Translations under genes and position numbers: made by a program
Origin: Pohlia nutans
Lineage: Eukaryota > Streptophyta > Bryopsida > Bryales > Mniaceae
Length of the DNA: 64,000 nucleotides
Direction: 5' to 3'
Assembly (NCBI GenBank): GCA_022496805.1
Contig: CM040085.1
Location: forward strand, 32,083,811-32,147,810
Shown: positions 27,666 through 41,100 of the stretch, piece after piece
How positions within the stretch are numbered: position 1 is the stretch's first letter
Layout: the number at the start of each line of letters is the position of its first letter
The notes under the pieces: generated by a model
Database searches by the model: none
The model's input: only the letters and a program-made list of their open reading frames with translations
Told to the model about the DNA's origin: nothing

Positions 27666-28343
27666 TGAGTTGGATTATCAGTCAACTGATTCTGTCCATT
27701 GGAGTGAACCTGTCTTGAACTGTAGCAGCTTGAGACAGTCATCGGAAATCTCAAATGTATACTAGGCCTAGATTGTAGAGTTTCAATCAAACAACTAAAT
27801 TCCCATATATTCACCAATTTTCAGCTACTATATTTAAGGTAGCATGTTGTGAAACCGTCAATGACCTTAATCAGTTAAAATGTACCTCCTTTGATCATTC
27901 TGGAGGGGAAATGTAACTCCTTAGTACGTTCTTTATTTTTTGGATTCCAAGAAATAAGCCATGTACTTTAGAGCTACATTTTTGTGATGAAATGAGGAGA
28001 GCATGTACGTGGTAACCATTTTAGGTCATTATCGGTTTTACAACATTCTACCTTAGGTAGCAGTTCTGGCACTTGGCTAAGGAATAATTATTAAAACCAT
28101 AGATAATATATAACACTTTGTTAAAAATAGCGGATATCATCTGCCAAAAGAACGAAATATCATAGATGGTCTCCATGATTGGTAAAAGATTATTTTTAAA
28201 ATTATTATTTTTCAAATAAATCTTTTTTGTATGGTGGAAAAAAGAATCTTGAAGAATATTCATATAATTTGACATTGCTAGAAAAGGGATAATACTCCAA
28301 AAACTTCTATTTTGATGGCAAAAATTGTTTTCCTTGAGTTTAA

Positions 28344-28455
28344 AGACCATCAAGCTCTTACATACCTAATAATGAGAGACCACCGAGTTCTTCCATACCT
28401 TATTACTATTTGGAGTGAACAAATAAGAGTATATTAAAGCAAAATTCAGGGATTT
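28344..28455. repeat. Half copy of the 52786-53148 foldback element
   Basis: Motifs AAGCTCTTACATACCTAATA, TTCTTCCATACCTTATTACT and GGAGTGAACAAATAAGAGTA follow in the same order as the right arm of the foldback at 52786-53148. The left arm is missing. Confidence 0.65.
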
Positions 28456-28646
28456 TTTTTCAAACTCAGGGTGAGTTATCGGATAACTTTATTATGTTTG
28501 ATAAACCTTCTCCAGCCTATAGAAAGTTATGTCGTCCATTATAATATATTCAATCCATCAGTTTACATGCAGCAATTGTATCCTGATTGAGGAAGTCTCC
28601 AAAATAACAAATATTATTGGTTTGTGAGTAGCAACGTTTAGTGAAC

Positions 28647-28788
<142 letters not shown>

Positions 28789-29063
28789 TATTTCAATGTG
28801 AAAAAAGAAAAGAATTGGTTTAGGGCATGCACCATGCAGCAAGAGCTTTTAAAAAATCACATTCCAGTGGATGATTTAGCTTTGATTACAAAGCCATTGT
28901 ATTCATTCTCGCCGAGGGGTTTTTCCCTTCTGGTTTTGTGTTTGTTTGTTCTTCTATCAATGGAATAAACGTTCATTTGATTCAGAAAAAGAGAAGAAGC
29001 CATTGTATTCATACAGTGGTTGAATTAATTCATTTTTTTTTAACAAAATCAAAATTAGGGAAG

Positions 29064-32000
29064 ATGGTGTACGAGGCGCTTTTGCCGCTGAGCCGCATCA
29101 TGGTTCATCTCCGGATGCGGCCCACGGCCAAGCCCTCTCCCATGATCCACATTGACTTGGAGACGGCCATGGTGTTGGTTGATGTGGAGAAGAAAAGCGG
29201 TGGAGGGCCCCCTCGCACTGTTGTGGAGCAGGTTCCCTACACTTTGGACAGCATTGTTAAGGTGAATTTTCATAAATATTTTTGTTAGCAAATCAAAGAG
29301 GATTTCAATGCACCAAAGAACATGTTATTTGAATAATGTATGCAAAAGTTATGTGGATTCAAAGTTTTATTGATAGTTGAGCATTGTTGAGGTCAGTCTT
29401 TGCCCATATTGAGATAACTACACTGAAAAGCAATGCTTTTAATGTTGAGCATAGTGGTTATATTCTTGTTAGCAAATGAAAAAGAATTCCAATGCACCAA
29501 AAAATGTGTTATTTGGATACTATATGCAAATGTTATGAGGATTCAAAATTTTATTGATAGGGAGTTGATAGGTGAGCATCGTTGAAGTGAATTGCCACCC
29601 ATATTAGGGAAACTACACTTAGCATAGTTATCAAATGGATCATAGTTTAATTTATTTTTGTGAGACAACCAAAAAAGATTCTAATGCACCAAAAAACATG
29701 TTATGTGAATTATTAGGGTTCAAAGTTTTATTGGTAGATGAGCATTGTTGAGGTTGAATGTAGTTATTATATTGGTTATGTTCTTATGAGCAAATCAAAA
29801 AGGATTTCAACGCACCAAAGAATGTGTTGTTTGGATAATTTATGCAAAATGCTATGAAGATTCAAAATTTTATTGCTAGATGACCTAATACCGATACAAG
29901 CATTAATTTTAAGGTGGTGAACATTTTCAAAATCAATATGTACTCATTTTGCAAGATTGTGGGATGTTGCATTTAGGTATATTTCTCAATTAGGTACTCT
30001 ACTTTAGGCTTCTCTTTTTATCCAATCATTGATTGACATAGGAGAGTGTCTTGAAATGAGACATTGGTCAAATTAAATTATGGTCTTATTTTTATGTTGG
30101 TGGCATTCCATAAAATTAACACTCGTGATGAAAGGAAAACAACAAAGAACCGGTGCAGTTTTCAATCACTCAATTGAATCTTTCTTAGTAAATAAAGTGA
30201 TCTTGAGGCACCAAGCTACAGTTCTAGAGCTTGGTGCCCAAATGGTCTTGTGACCAGATCTTGGTGCCCAAATCGCTCTAAAAACTACCATTTTTGAAGA
30301 GCTTTGAGCTCAACTACCTTCATAAAAGCACTCATTTAAGTTAACCGAAAACAAGGAGGGCTCTGTACAGAGTCTATACGGAGCCAAAAATCTTATATAA
30401 GCGATTTCTGACATGCCTTACACATGAATAGTCCCTTGGTCCCTTCTTGAATGGAGCCATAGGCTTGGGGGAACATGTGGGAACTCTCTTTTAGCATTGG
30501 GAGGTCACCAATTCCACTCCTATGGGCGGTGCAGGGTCTTGCTTTAGATTATTCTTCAACTCACTATAGACTAGTTTTGCCGTCTTTTTGAACTGAAAAC
30601 AAATTGAAGGTAAGTATGAAGTGAGTTTCCACTTTGAGAGACTCTTTTTGGTTAACTCTATTGACACTATGAAATTTTCCATTTTAACAAGTGTGACCAT
30701 CCTGACTTAGAATTTGGACATCCACTCAAAACTTTTGGTGTATTATATTGAGGTATCGCCCTCTTGTTCAAAAATTAAAAAAACAAAAAAACTCTTGGAC
30801 TCTGAAATGCACTTATTTAAACAAATACAACAATTACTGTCCAAATACTGCACTGGTGTCACAGAGTTTTGAACAATGTTCCGAGAGCTTTAATTTTTCT
30901 GTTAATTATGTCCCAAAATGGATGCCCTGTTTTTGGTAGCTGAATTTGTGGCTGTCTCAGCATTTTCTAGGAATTAATGAATCTTCTCACCTTTTGATCA
31001 CTTGTTTGAGCTGTTCAGACAACAAATCAACAGCGCTTGTATGAACGATGTGCAAAGGCATTGGTGGACGAATTTTTGAATGGTTACAATGCCACTATCT
31101 TCGCATATGGTCAAATTGGGTCAGGCAAGACCTACACAATGGCTGGTGACACAAAAGTAATTCCTCCATTTAACCCTTGTAGGACATATGTTTTTTTTGT
31201 CATTTTTTACCAACATTTTTACTTTTTTACGTATTTACATTTTACCCCTTGAATATCAAACCCAACTTGACATTTTTCATTTTTCAAAGCAGTTTGACCA
31301 TTAATAGATTTTTTTTCAAGTTTATTTTTTAGGCCGTAAATAGTATGCATTTAGAGGTTTAATATAACCTTGTATTCACAGGTCAAAACTCAAAAAAAGC
31401 TTTAAAATTTCTAAGAATGAGTTTGTTGAAATGCATGCATGTATTTTGTTTTTTTTCTGGATGTGCTGTGGCTCCAGAGTTTGTCTGCAGATGTGGGTGA
31501 CATTCTTTCAGATAGATAGAAACTCCGGACCTCTTTCAAGGCCGGCGTGAATTAAATGTCTGTTCGTAATGTTAATGACCAAATGCCTACTGGACAAAGG
31601 GCCATTGGACACATTCTTTCACTTCCTGTGTTGAAAGCTAAAGCTCCACTAGTAGATTGTTCCAAAAACTTTTAGATATCATTGGTAGAATCTTTTCCAT
31701 GTTTTATGAATGTCTCTCTATGCATGGTTACAATGATCATACAAATGAAAACCTCTCTATGTATCATGCAGAAGCTTTTATATGCTTACTATGACCATAA
31801 AGATCCCGTCATGAATCATAGGAAGATTCCCTTTGTGATTTTGTTTTTAAAGTTCCTGAAACAACTTACTTGTAATTCTATTGAAAACTTTGTTAATATT
31901 AGGAGGTTGTTTTATCCAACCGGAGGTTAAAACAACATCCCAATGTTGTGTTTACATGTTTTTTTTCAATCGAGGTTTGCATTAGTGTTTCAAGATGAAA

Positions 32001-35000
32001 AGGAAGTGTTGTTATTATGCACATAGCAAGGGTGGAAATAGTTTAGTGACACTAGCCATATGTATAGTATTATGCACATAGCAATGGTACTAGTAGAAAT
32101 GTTGGCCGCGTAGACTAGAAGCGTGCCCAAAAAGATCCACAATTGGTTTAGTTGGTCATGTGGGATCTTTTCGTGGGTCATTTTTCTAATCTATGCACTT
32201 AAGCTTTCTACTAGTGTGGACATCAATCCCTTTGATAAATGATGCATCAAATTTCCATTCATACATCATGTCTTATACATGCATATACGTGCACAGAGAG
32301 AGAGAGGAACTTTGGCCCAAAGGGTCAGCGTGAATGAAGAGTCTGTTGGGGAAGTGCTACCAACTTGGCCACCACAACCAAGATGGTGCATACTACCCTT
32401 GATGTCCTCTTTCGAGGCTGACTCTAATACCATAACATTCAATAGCTTTCCAAGAGGCTGCCTTTTAGTTTCATCCACCTTTATATATGGAATGACCAGT
32501 GATTTGTAATTGAATGGACTATTGAATCAAATAAACAATTACAAAACACTGTTGAGTGTGATTGAGTGAGTGCTTTGGATTATTGTTCACCATGGTTGAT
32601 TGCTCTTGCTTAATGCCACCTGCCCCCATAGCTACTGATGTGATGTGGAATATCCCACATCATTTCATTGGGGGGATGAAATGATGTGGGATATTCCACA
32701 TCATTCTATTGGGGGAAGGCAGCAATCACAAAGGCTACTGAATGTTATGTACGTGCAGATTCACATGTCTTGCCCAGATAACAATAACTAAGCATCTGTG
32801 CAAATTGAGCAATTGAAATGCTTTAGGTGAGGGCCATCAGAGGTAGAAAAATCCGCTAATTAACCCCCCTAAAATTCCTTAAAACCAAGTTGTACTTGTA
32901 AAGTTTTAGTCCACTCTTGTAAGTTGAATTTTGAATTTTTGTGCTTGCACTAATTTTTTTTAAAGTGCAATTTTCAATACAAATCTGGGAGTAAAAGTCG
33001 AGCACAAATTCGAGTTTGGATGCAATTCATATGAATTTTATTTCATTTTGACCATAAGCTCTACAACCACAATTTGATTGTAAGGAATTTTTGGGGTGAA
33101 GGTTCATGTACATCGAGGGTTTATCCAACGAGCAATTGGCCAGGTCGTTGAGGAGAAAAAGGCAAATCCTGAGGCCGGGATTGTTGTGTACATGTCTTAC
33201 ATGGAAATATACCAGGAGGTACGTATCTACATTCTTTTCCCTTGTCCTCAAAAGTAAACAAATACACATTAGGAATTTAGGACCTCACTAATTTTTAACG
33301 ATTTCCGTGCGACATCCGATATTTCATGGGTTCGTACATTTTTTGCACGGATTTCGATGCATGTATTAGAATTGTGAACATAACAGTTTTTAGCAGGTTA
33401 GAGAGGGCACCCTTTTCCTAGCGCAGTCACCCAAAAGAATCGCCTTGATCCTAGCATCTTGACCACCATATCTTACGTGGTTGTAGCTAAACATGGCTTT
33501 GATTCTAGGATCAAGGCCAATTCTTTCAGGTGATTGGGCCAGGAAAAGGGTGGCAATAAAAACTGCTAAAGAATGTTATGAACCCTAATATGTTATTCCA
33601 ATTACAAAATTAATGGAGAATTTTGTGATGAAAATGAAAACACCAGACTATGTTTGACCTTTTGAACCAAAGAAGTGACGACTTGATGATCATTGAGGAG
33701 AATGGCCTTGTTGATGTTCGAGGTCTTGCAAGACCCCGCATTGAAACTGAAGCACAGGCAATCAAATGGTTCCTTGAAGGGGAGAAAGTAAGGATGTACG
33801 GAGATCACTGGTTAAATCAGGTACCTACCTACCTCATTTTTGTTAACCCTTAACTCTTAAACGTAAAAGCAAGCCCCATGGGTTTTTTTATGAAAGACTA
33901 ATCTAGAAAAAAAGTAGTCTTCCTCAACCAAAACGAGTGAGGATTGGTGTGTTGGAAAGTTACTAAAAAAGTGAGTTAGATTGTCAACTTGTGCCTCATT
34001 TGGAAGATTGTGGAATCATTCACAAGCAATCAAAGTAATCGATTTGAACAAGAGTTGGGGTTGGGCAACTGAGGTCGTTTTTAAAAAAGTGCCGGAGTGC
34101 AACAGTGCCGTAGCAGTGGCTGGCCAGCAAAGCCCCTTTTTCTTAAAAAAAATTTCCCCAAAAATTTAAATGCCTTCCGGGCTGCCTCACCAAGCCCTCT
34201 TGACGTTTAAGGGTTAAACGTCAGAGGGTGCCTGAAATACAATGAAAAGGAGCCCTCTTAGGACCTCTATGACGTTTAAGGGTTAAGCAGCACTCTTGTC
34301 ATGCTTCATGGCAGCCAGTTTATTTTTATTTTTTCCTGTTGATAGAGTGACATGCATCCTAGAATGTAGTTAGGTAAGGAAAAAAATGGATAGAATTATC
34401 CATACATATATGCTCATCCATAAATTTATCTATTATAAGGCACTTTCATCCAAATATTTGCAATTTGAGTGAGAAGATTTTGACAATTTCATCCTCTTTT
34501 TGCCCAGTTTTTTTCTAGTGTAAAAGTAGCCACTCCCAAAATCAAGTAATTCTCTGGAAAAAATTCTCCAGAAAAAATTGACAGAAAAAAATTGGCTGCT
34601 TCATGGTGAAACTGGGTCACTAGTGGATATTATGCTCTGTGATTTCGTTGGTGTCTTTCATAAGGTTCTTTAGCAGTTAGTACGGTCCACCCTTTTCAGC
34701 AATAGTACTATAGAAGCTTTAACATTAAATACAATGTCTCACCACCCAATCTTTAGCTAAAGAGGAAGTGGACTTGCCCATGATTCCAAATTTGCTATAG
34801 TGATTCGGCAATAGTGACCAAGATTTTGAGGCTAACAATAGAAGGACTAAAGAACCTTATGTTACTTCTCTTATTGTTGTTATTTTTGGGCTCTGGTGTG
34901 GTCATTGAGTGCAATCACCCTCAAATCATAATCATGTGTCTTATTGTGTACATTTCCTCAAAATAAACTTTGGATAGTCCTTAAAGCATCTCCACCAAGA

Positions 35001-35120
35001 CATGGGCAACTGCCCCTCCTACGTTTGAAAGAGAGGCCTTTGAATTTGTAGTCCCCTACTCATACATGGCCCCCCACAAGATGATGAACCACTCACAAGT
35101 AACCACATGTGGAGTGAAAG

Positions 35121-35169
<49 letters not shown>

Positions 35170-38100
35170 CATTATTCAAACAAAGGTTCATCTACACTTA
35201 GTTTCTCCTCGGAGTTGAGAGGGCTCTCTACATTTGCCATTTTGCATGTGCCCTCTCCAAGTACACTCAAAAGGAGTCCAAAAAATACATGCTTTTCACC
35301 CCTTTGTCCACGTGTAAAAACCTCACCAGTGTCATGGTGGAGAAGCTCTTAGGGGCGGGCCAAAGCACCTTTGAACACTGGAAAGAGTGTTCTCATACAT
35401 TAGGTCTTTTTATTTCGGAACAAAGAGAGTACTAGGTTTGGACTATGTTTATCTATGCTATTTTTTTGAGGATAAAGGAGATTCCAATTCTTCATGCACA
35501 ATACTATTCGGTAAGGATCTTACTACTTACGGAGAATGTGGCTGAGTTTTAGCAAAAAGAAATCACTACTAGTGTCTTTAGTTCCCTTTAAGACACTATC
35601 GTACCCGACTGTTAGGATCAGCATCTCATGCCAAATACTTAAGTTTTTTGAAAAATTCTTATCAACAAATGTCAAATTCTGTAAATATTCTTCAAGATTC
35701 TCTTTTCCACTATACAAAATAGATTTCTTTTGAAAAGATAATTTTCTAAAGAGTTGGGCTTCCCTTTTTATAATAATATCTTTTCCTGATCCTGACGACC
35801 GACTACGGGCTGCAAAGGGTGTGTAAATCAGAGTCTTCATGTTTTAATGTTTTTACTTCTTTCTACCACAATATGTGTGACCTTGCACTAATAGAAAGAG
35901 TGGCACTGCCGAGGAAGATGCCCAGGTAAGTAGTGCCCAATTCCACGCATGTATAGTGATTTTCTTGGGCATCTCCCTGAGGAGCGCCACCTTTTCTGCT
36001 GGCAATTGCCAGTTCCTCACCGATATGATGGATGCCCGGTTTTGACAGCAATCAAGTCGGTCTCACACCATGTTCACTCTTTACATGGAGAGAAGGATGG
36101 GAAGGTTTCCTACCGAACAAGACATTATCGTTGCAAAGCTAAATCTGGTGGACTTAGCGGGCGTTGAGCGCTTGAAGAAGACCAATACCAACACCGGAGG
36201 TCAAATGAGAAGGGAAGCATGTACCATCAACAAGTCCCTCTCTTTCCTTGAGACGGTACTTATGTTCATATTCTTTTTCTTCTCATGTCACACTAGTAGA
36301 AAAAGTGCAGATGTTGAGGCAATGTTGCCTAGTTCTAAGCAAGTGCTGCCCATTTGCTTGTGCATCTGCCTCAACACATGCACCTTTTCTAGATGTGTCA
36401 TCTCTATTATTATGCACAAATCATAGAAAGTGATGAGACTATTCCATAGTGCACTTTTCTCAAAACTTACACATGGAGTGTGAAAAGTGCATTTGGCACA
36501 AAATTTAGATTATAAAGTTTGGTTGTAAATGTCATGGTGTTGGTGATTGTCGACCTTTATATCATACAATTTTTTAATTTAAGTTTTTTTTAGCAATCAT
36601 CAATTCTCTTATTATGCAATTTTACAATTTTGTTTCTTTAAGGTGTAACATTGTTTTACACATTGCACGTGCACTATTACAAGTTGTGATGATTGCATAT
36701 ATCTTGTGTTCTTAAAATGAATAGTGAACAGTGGCTGAATATTATGCTTATATTTTTGTCATCTTGTGACTAAAACCACTCACCAGCACTGACATAGCTC
36801 AGCTGCATGGTGTGGTTTCCTTCCTTTTTCAATTATAGTAAGTGAAAATACGACAAATTTCCTACGAGTGGCTTGTGATGTTGAAGCAGTTTCATACCGT
36901 CTTTCTTTCTGGCTTTATGTGCGTTGGGCTATGCAGGCAGTGTGTGCTCTGAGACAAGGGCAAGGTTATATACCATTTCGGCAAGGCAAAGCCTCAATAT
37001 TACTCAAAGAATCTCTCGGTGGAAATTGCAAGACGGCGGTGATCATCTGCGTGTGGCCTGAAGAGTGCTTTTTAGATGAGACGGTACATTCTCTACAAAT
37101 TCCACATAAAATTGGTGTACACCACATGGGTCACTCTATGTATTTTTTAGGTACCACTTGAAGCAATAGGGTATTTAAAAAGTACCCTAAAAAAAGTAAT
37201 TATTAATTTAATTATTAATGTTTTCAATTTTATTCTTGTAATAAATTTTGAGTACCCTATATTAATGTAATTCAGTTATAATTATTACCTTCAAAAATAT
37301 ATTTGGACCCTATTATTTGTTCACACATCATTATGGAATATTTGGAAGTGAACCCCCCTAAGTGTAATACCAATTGTGTGCATCTTCATGTTAACCTCTA
37401 AAGGACCAAGAAACCCAAATTGGGTCTTGCATTTTTTTTAGCAGTTTTGAGTAGGTCCTATTTGGACTTCTTTTTGTTCAAATTTATTTTTTGTTTGACC
37501 AACACATGCAATATTCTTCACTGATTTTGGTGATATAAAATTTGGTCTTATTTGAAGTATATTTTTTCACAATATGATCAAGTGAATTTGTCATTTAAAA
37601 ATGATAAATTCTTGGTCCTTTAGGGGTTAGGGTCTATCTTGTTTGAAAGACTCTCTATCAAAGTTTTTAAAATTTTAAAATTTTAAAATTTTTTAAATAA
37701 CTTTTTAGGGTAGATGGGCTCCTAGCTCTTCATACGTGGTACTTTTTAGGAAGGATCTTAAAGAGATTTTGGCTAAGGTTTGCGAAAAAAACAACGCATT
37801 GTATAGATGTATGGATTTCTATGTTGAATGGTGTTCATCCTTTCATAACCTCAATGGAACCCATTTCTGTACACATTAAACATGAAGAGCATGATTATAC
37901 CTCATAATGTTGTCCATCTTTAGCATTTTTGGAGCGTGATTGAACAAGATTCAACCATTGAGATTATTGTCTAGGAACGTGAAAGTAGAACTTGTTAAGG
38001 AAATAACACTCCCGTACCTCCGCATATTATTTCTTATAATAAGGCGTTATTTTCAAAGACTAACCAAGGTCCCTTACTTTCCATTTTCAATCCATTCAAG

Positions 38101-41100
38101 AATCTTCGTTGAATTGTTATACATTACCATCCCATGACATTCACTGAAATTTTGAATTAAACCCTCGCTAGTCTACAATAATGGATACTCGTCCAAACTA
38201 TATATTCTAACTCTGAGAGAACACACCAAAGACAGACCTTGATGTCCTTGCCCTTGAGGCATAGATAGATGAGCTACCCGGACAGACTCTCCATTCACAA
38301 TGGTATCCTAAACCCATAGTTACTACTATTACTATTACTATGATTATGATTATAATTTGCTTTTGTTTTTTCAGACAAACTCGTTGAGATTTGCTCAAAG
38401 AGTGAGGTGCCTCAAGACATTCCCTTTCCGCAATAAAAAGCTGGATTGTGCAACTGCCAATATAAGGTTTGACATGCGGATAATAAGTATGCTATGATCG
38501 ATGTTCTAAAACAATAACAACCTACAGTAATTGCAGTTCCATGTATGTAGTGCAATTAATTTTTAGCGCACTACAAAAGAGATTCCTTTTGTTTTAATTC
38601 TGACTGAAACCATTCAGTTGTGTGCATTCAAGTACAGACGACATTTATTACAGATTGCAAACCTACAACAAGAAGTAGCACTAAAAGATGCATTGCATGG
38701 TCGACCCGGCGTTTCAATGGACGACTTAACGTAAAGACCTTGTATAATCTCACCTACAAACCTTCCTGCATAATCACTTGGGTTTTATGAATACGACGTA
38801 AAAGCATAAGGGAGGATCCCCATCTGAGACTTGCGCCCACTCTCTGCATAGAGAACAAGAGGCTAGTCGCGTAGTCTCTGCCTTAGTATTTATCCTAGAT
38901 TTATCTTTACAAGTTGTTTATATTGTTCAGCCATGTAACTCCTTGAAAATGAAGCGTTTCCGTAGTCTCTCCCTTGGTGGGGCAGAGACAATAAATTAAT
39001 TTTAGTTCCTGCTTTGAATTAGGGACATGTGCTAGAACAATTGGATGGGCTTGGCACTTCCTCAAACCAAAGCTGTTGTCTTCCACGAACCCGCTCTCAC
39101 TTTTATTAAAAGAGATTGAGAGGAGATTGAACAATGAACCAATTGTCTGTTTTTTGCAAGAGCGGGGCCGGGTCTCCCATGGGGAGTGGCTCGAAATCAC
39201 TTGGGTTTTATGAATATGACGTGAAAGCATAATCACTTGGGTTTTATGAATTCACCAAATTTTGACGGGAAAAAATGCAGATGTACTTCTGATCAATAAT
39301 TGCATTTCAATAGAAACATCCGATTAAGTTCCATCCATGATTTTATTCCATTGAATTGTCAAATACATTCTTTGAGAGGAGGTCAAAACAAAATACATGA
39401 TGAAATCTAAGATAAGACTAAGAATATCTTGAATTTTTTTAGCTAAAAATTTGTTTACAAAACTTTGTTCAAGACATGATGGGTATAATGCTAGATGTAG
39501 GTAGTTATTACAATAATATGTACCATATCCACATATTAGGGTTATACAAGCTTTGGTGAATAATTTAATTATTTTAGTGCCACCTACATTGTTTTGTGAA
39601 TTATAGCCAATATCTACGTGGCATGTAGCAAATAAATTTTGTCAAACTAAAACCTAATTATTTTTGTATAAACTTGTTGTGCCGGTACAAAAAATGATGT
39701 AAAAAGGTACACAATAGCATAATATTTTCAATTTAGTATCTCAATGTCATATATATTTTTAGTTTTTTTGAATTTTTTTTGGGTTTGGCACAAATTAAGA
39801 GATTAAAATATTAACACATTTCAATATTTCTATAAATTTCAAGAAATTATTATTATTTAGAAGAGTTGTTGACTCAAAGAAGAAAAAAAATGAATTGTAT
39901 CAAAACAAACTAGTATTACAATGACCAAAATTAAGTAAATAAGCTTTCAAATTATCACTTCGTACACAATGTATATATTTTCATTCAAATTCATTTTTGA
40001 CAAATTAGAGCATTTATTGCAACTTATTTTTTTCACAAAACTCAAATTTAAACATAAAACATTTTAGTAAGTACGTGCATTGAAAGAAATATCACAAAAT
40101 TAACTGTGTAACATGTTTAGAGAAGAAGCAAAAAGCAAATTGAAAGAAAATATTCAAGATTTTTTGCAAAATGATGAAAGTCTTGAAAGAATTCCCATTG
40201 ACAATGAGAAGCAGGTGCTTAGATTTGTCAAAATTTAAAATAATTCATATTTTAATATGATATAATTCAAAATATGAAATTAACTTATCATCAAAATAAT
40301 ACAAAAAAATTATATTCAATTTTATAATTTCTTAGATATGAAGTATGTATAGTTTGTTTATATTAATTAGCAACTTGTAAAATAATTTTTACGTAGCTTA
40401 TATTTAGTTCATTATTGTTGTAAATTTTGAATTTCCATAGTAGGTGAAAGAGATTTTTTGTCTTTTCAAAGAAGCTCAAACTCCTTTGAGAGAGGAAGTA
40501 AGTACTTGATAGATTTTATGTGCATTTGATATTTAATGATGATATCTTATAACTACTGTTCTTGGATTATTTTTTGTTTTTTATAGAGGTTGTAAAAAAA
40601 TTAAATATATCACCAATGAAAATAACATATATACATGACTATAAAAGAAAGAATTCAAAAGTAGATTGATACAAGATGGCTTTATATATCACACCAATAT
40701 GAACATATGTTTAAGTAAAATTAGAAATTTTAGCATATCTTAATATATGTCATAAATAGATGTATAATAGGGAAATGTCAATTAAGTGCATCAATTAATA
40801 AGAGGCATTTTGTGAACTTTTATTGAAATTTTTGGAAAGTTGTAAAATAAATGTTTTGAATAGTGACGTAAACACTTTCCATTTATCTTATAGTGTATGA
40901 TTTGAATCACTAAATTAAAAATTTGTTGTTTTTAAAATAGTACAATAATGAAATCCTTGGAAATAGAATTTTAAAAAAAGTTATTAAAATACTAAACATG
41001 GTCTTTTCTTTATATATGAAATACATAGTATGAAAGAATACTTCGTGAACATGGTATTCTTCCCCCTCCACCAGAAGCACCACCAGAAGAAATTGGTGTT

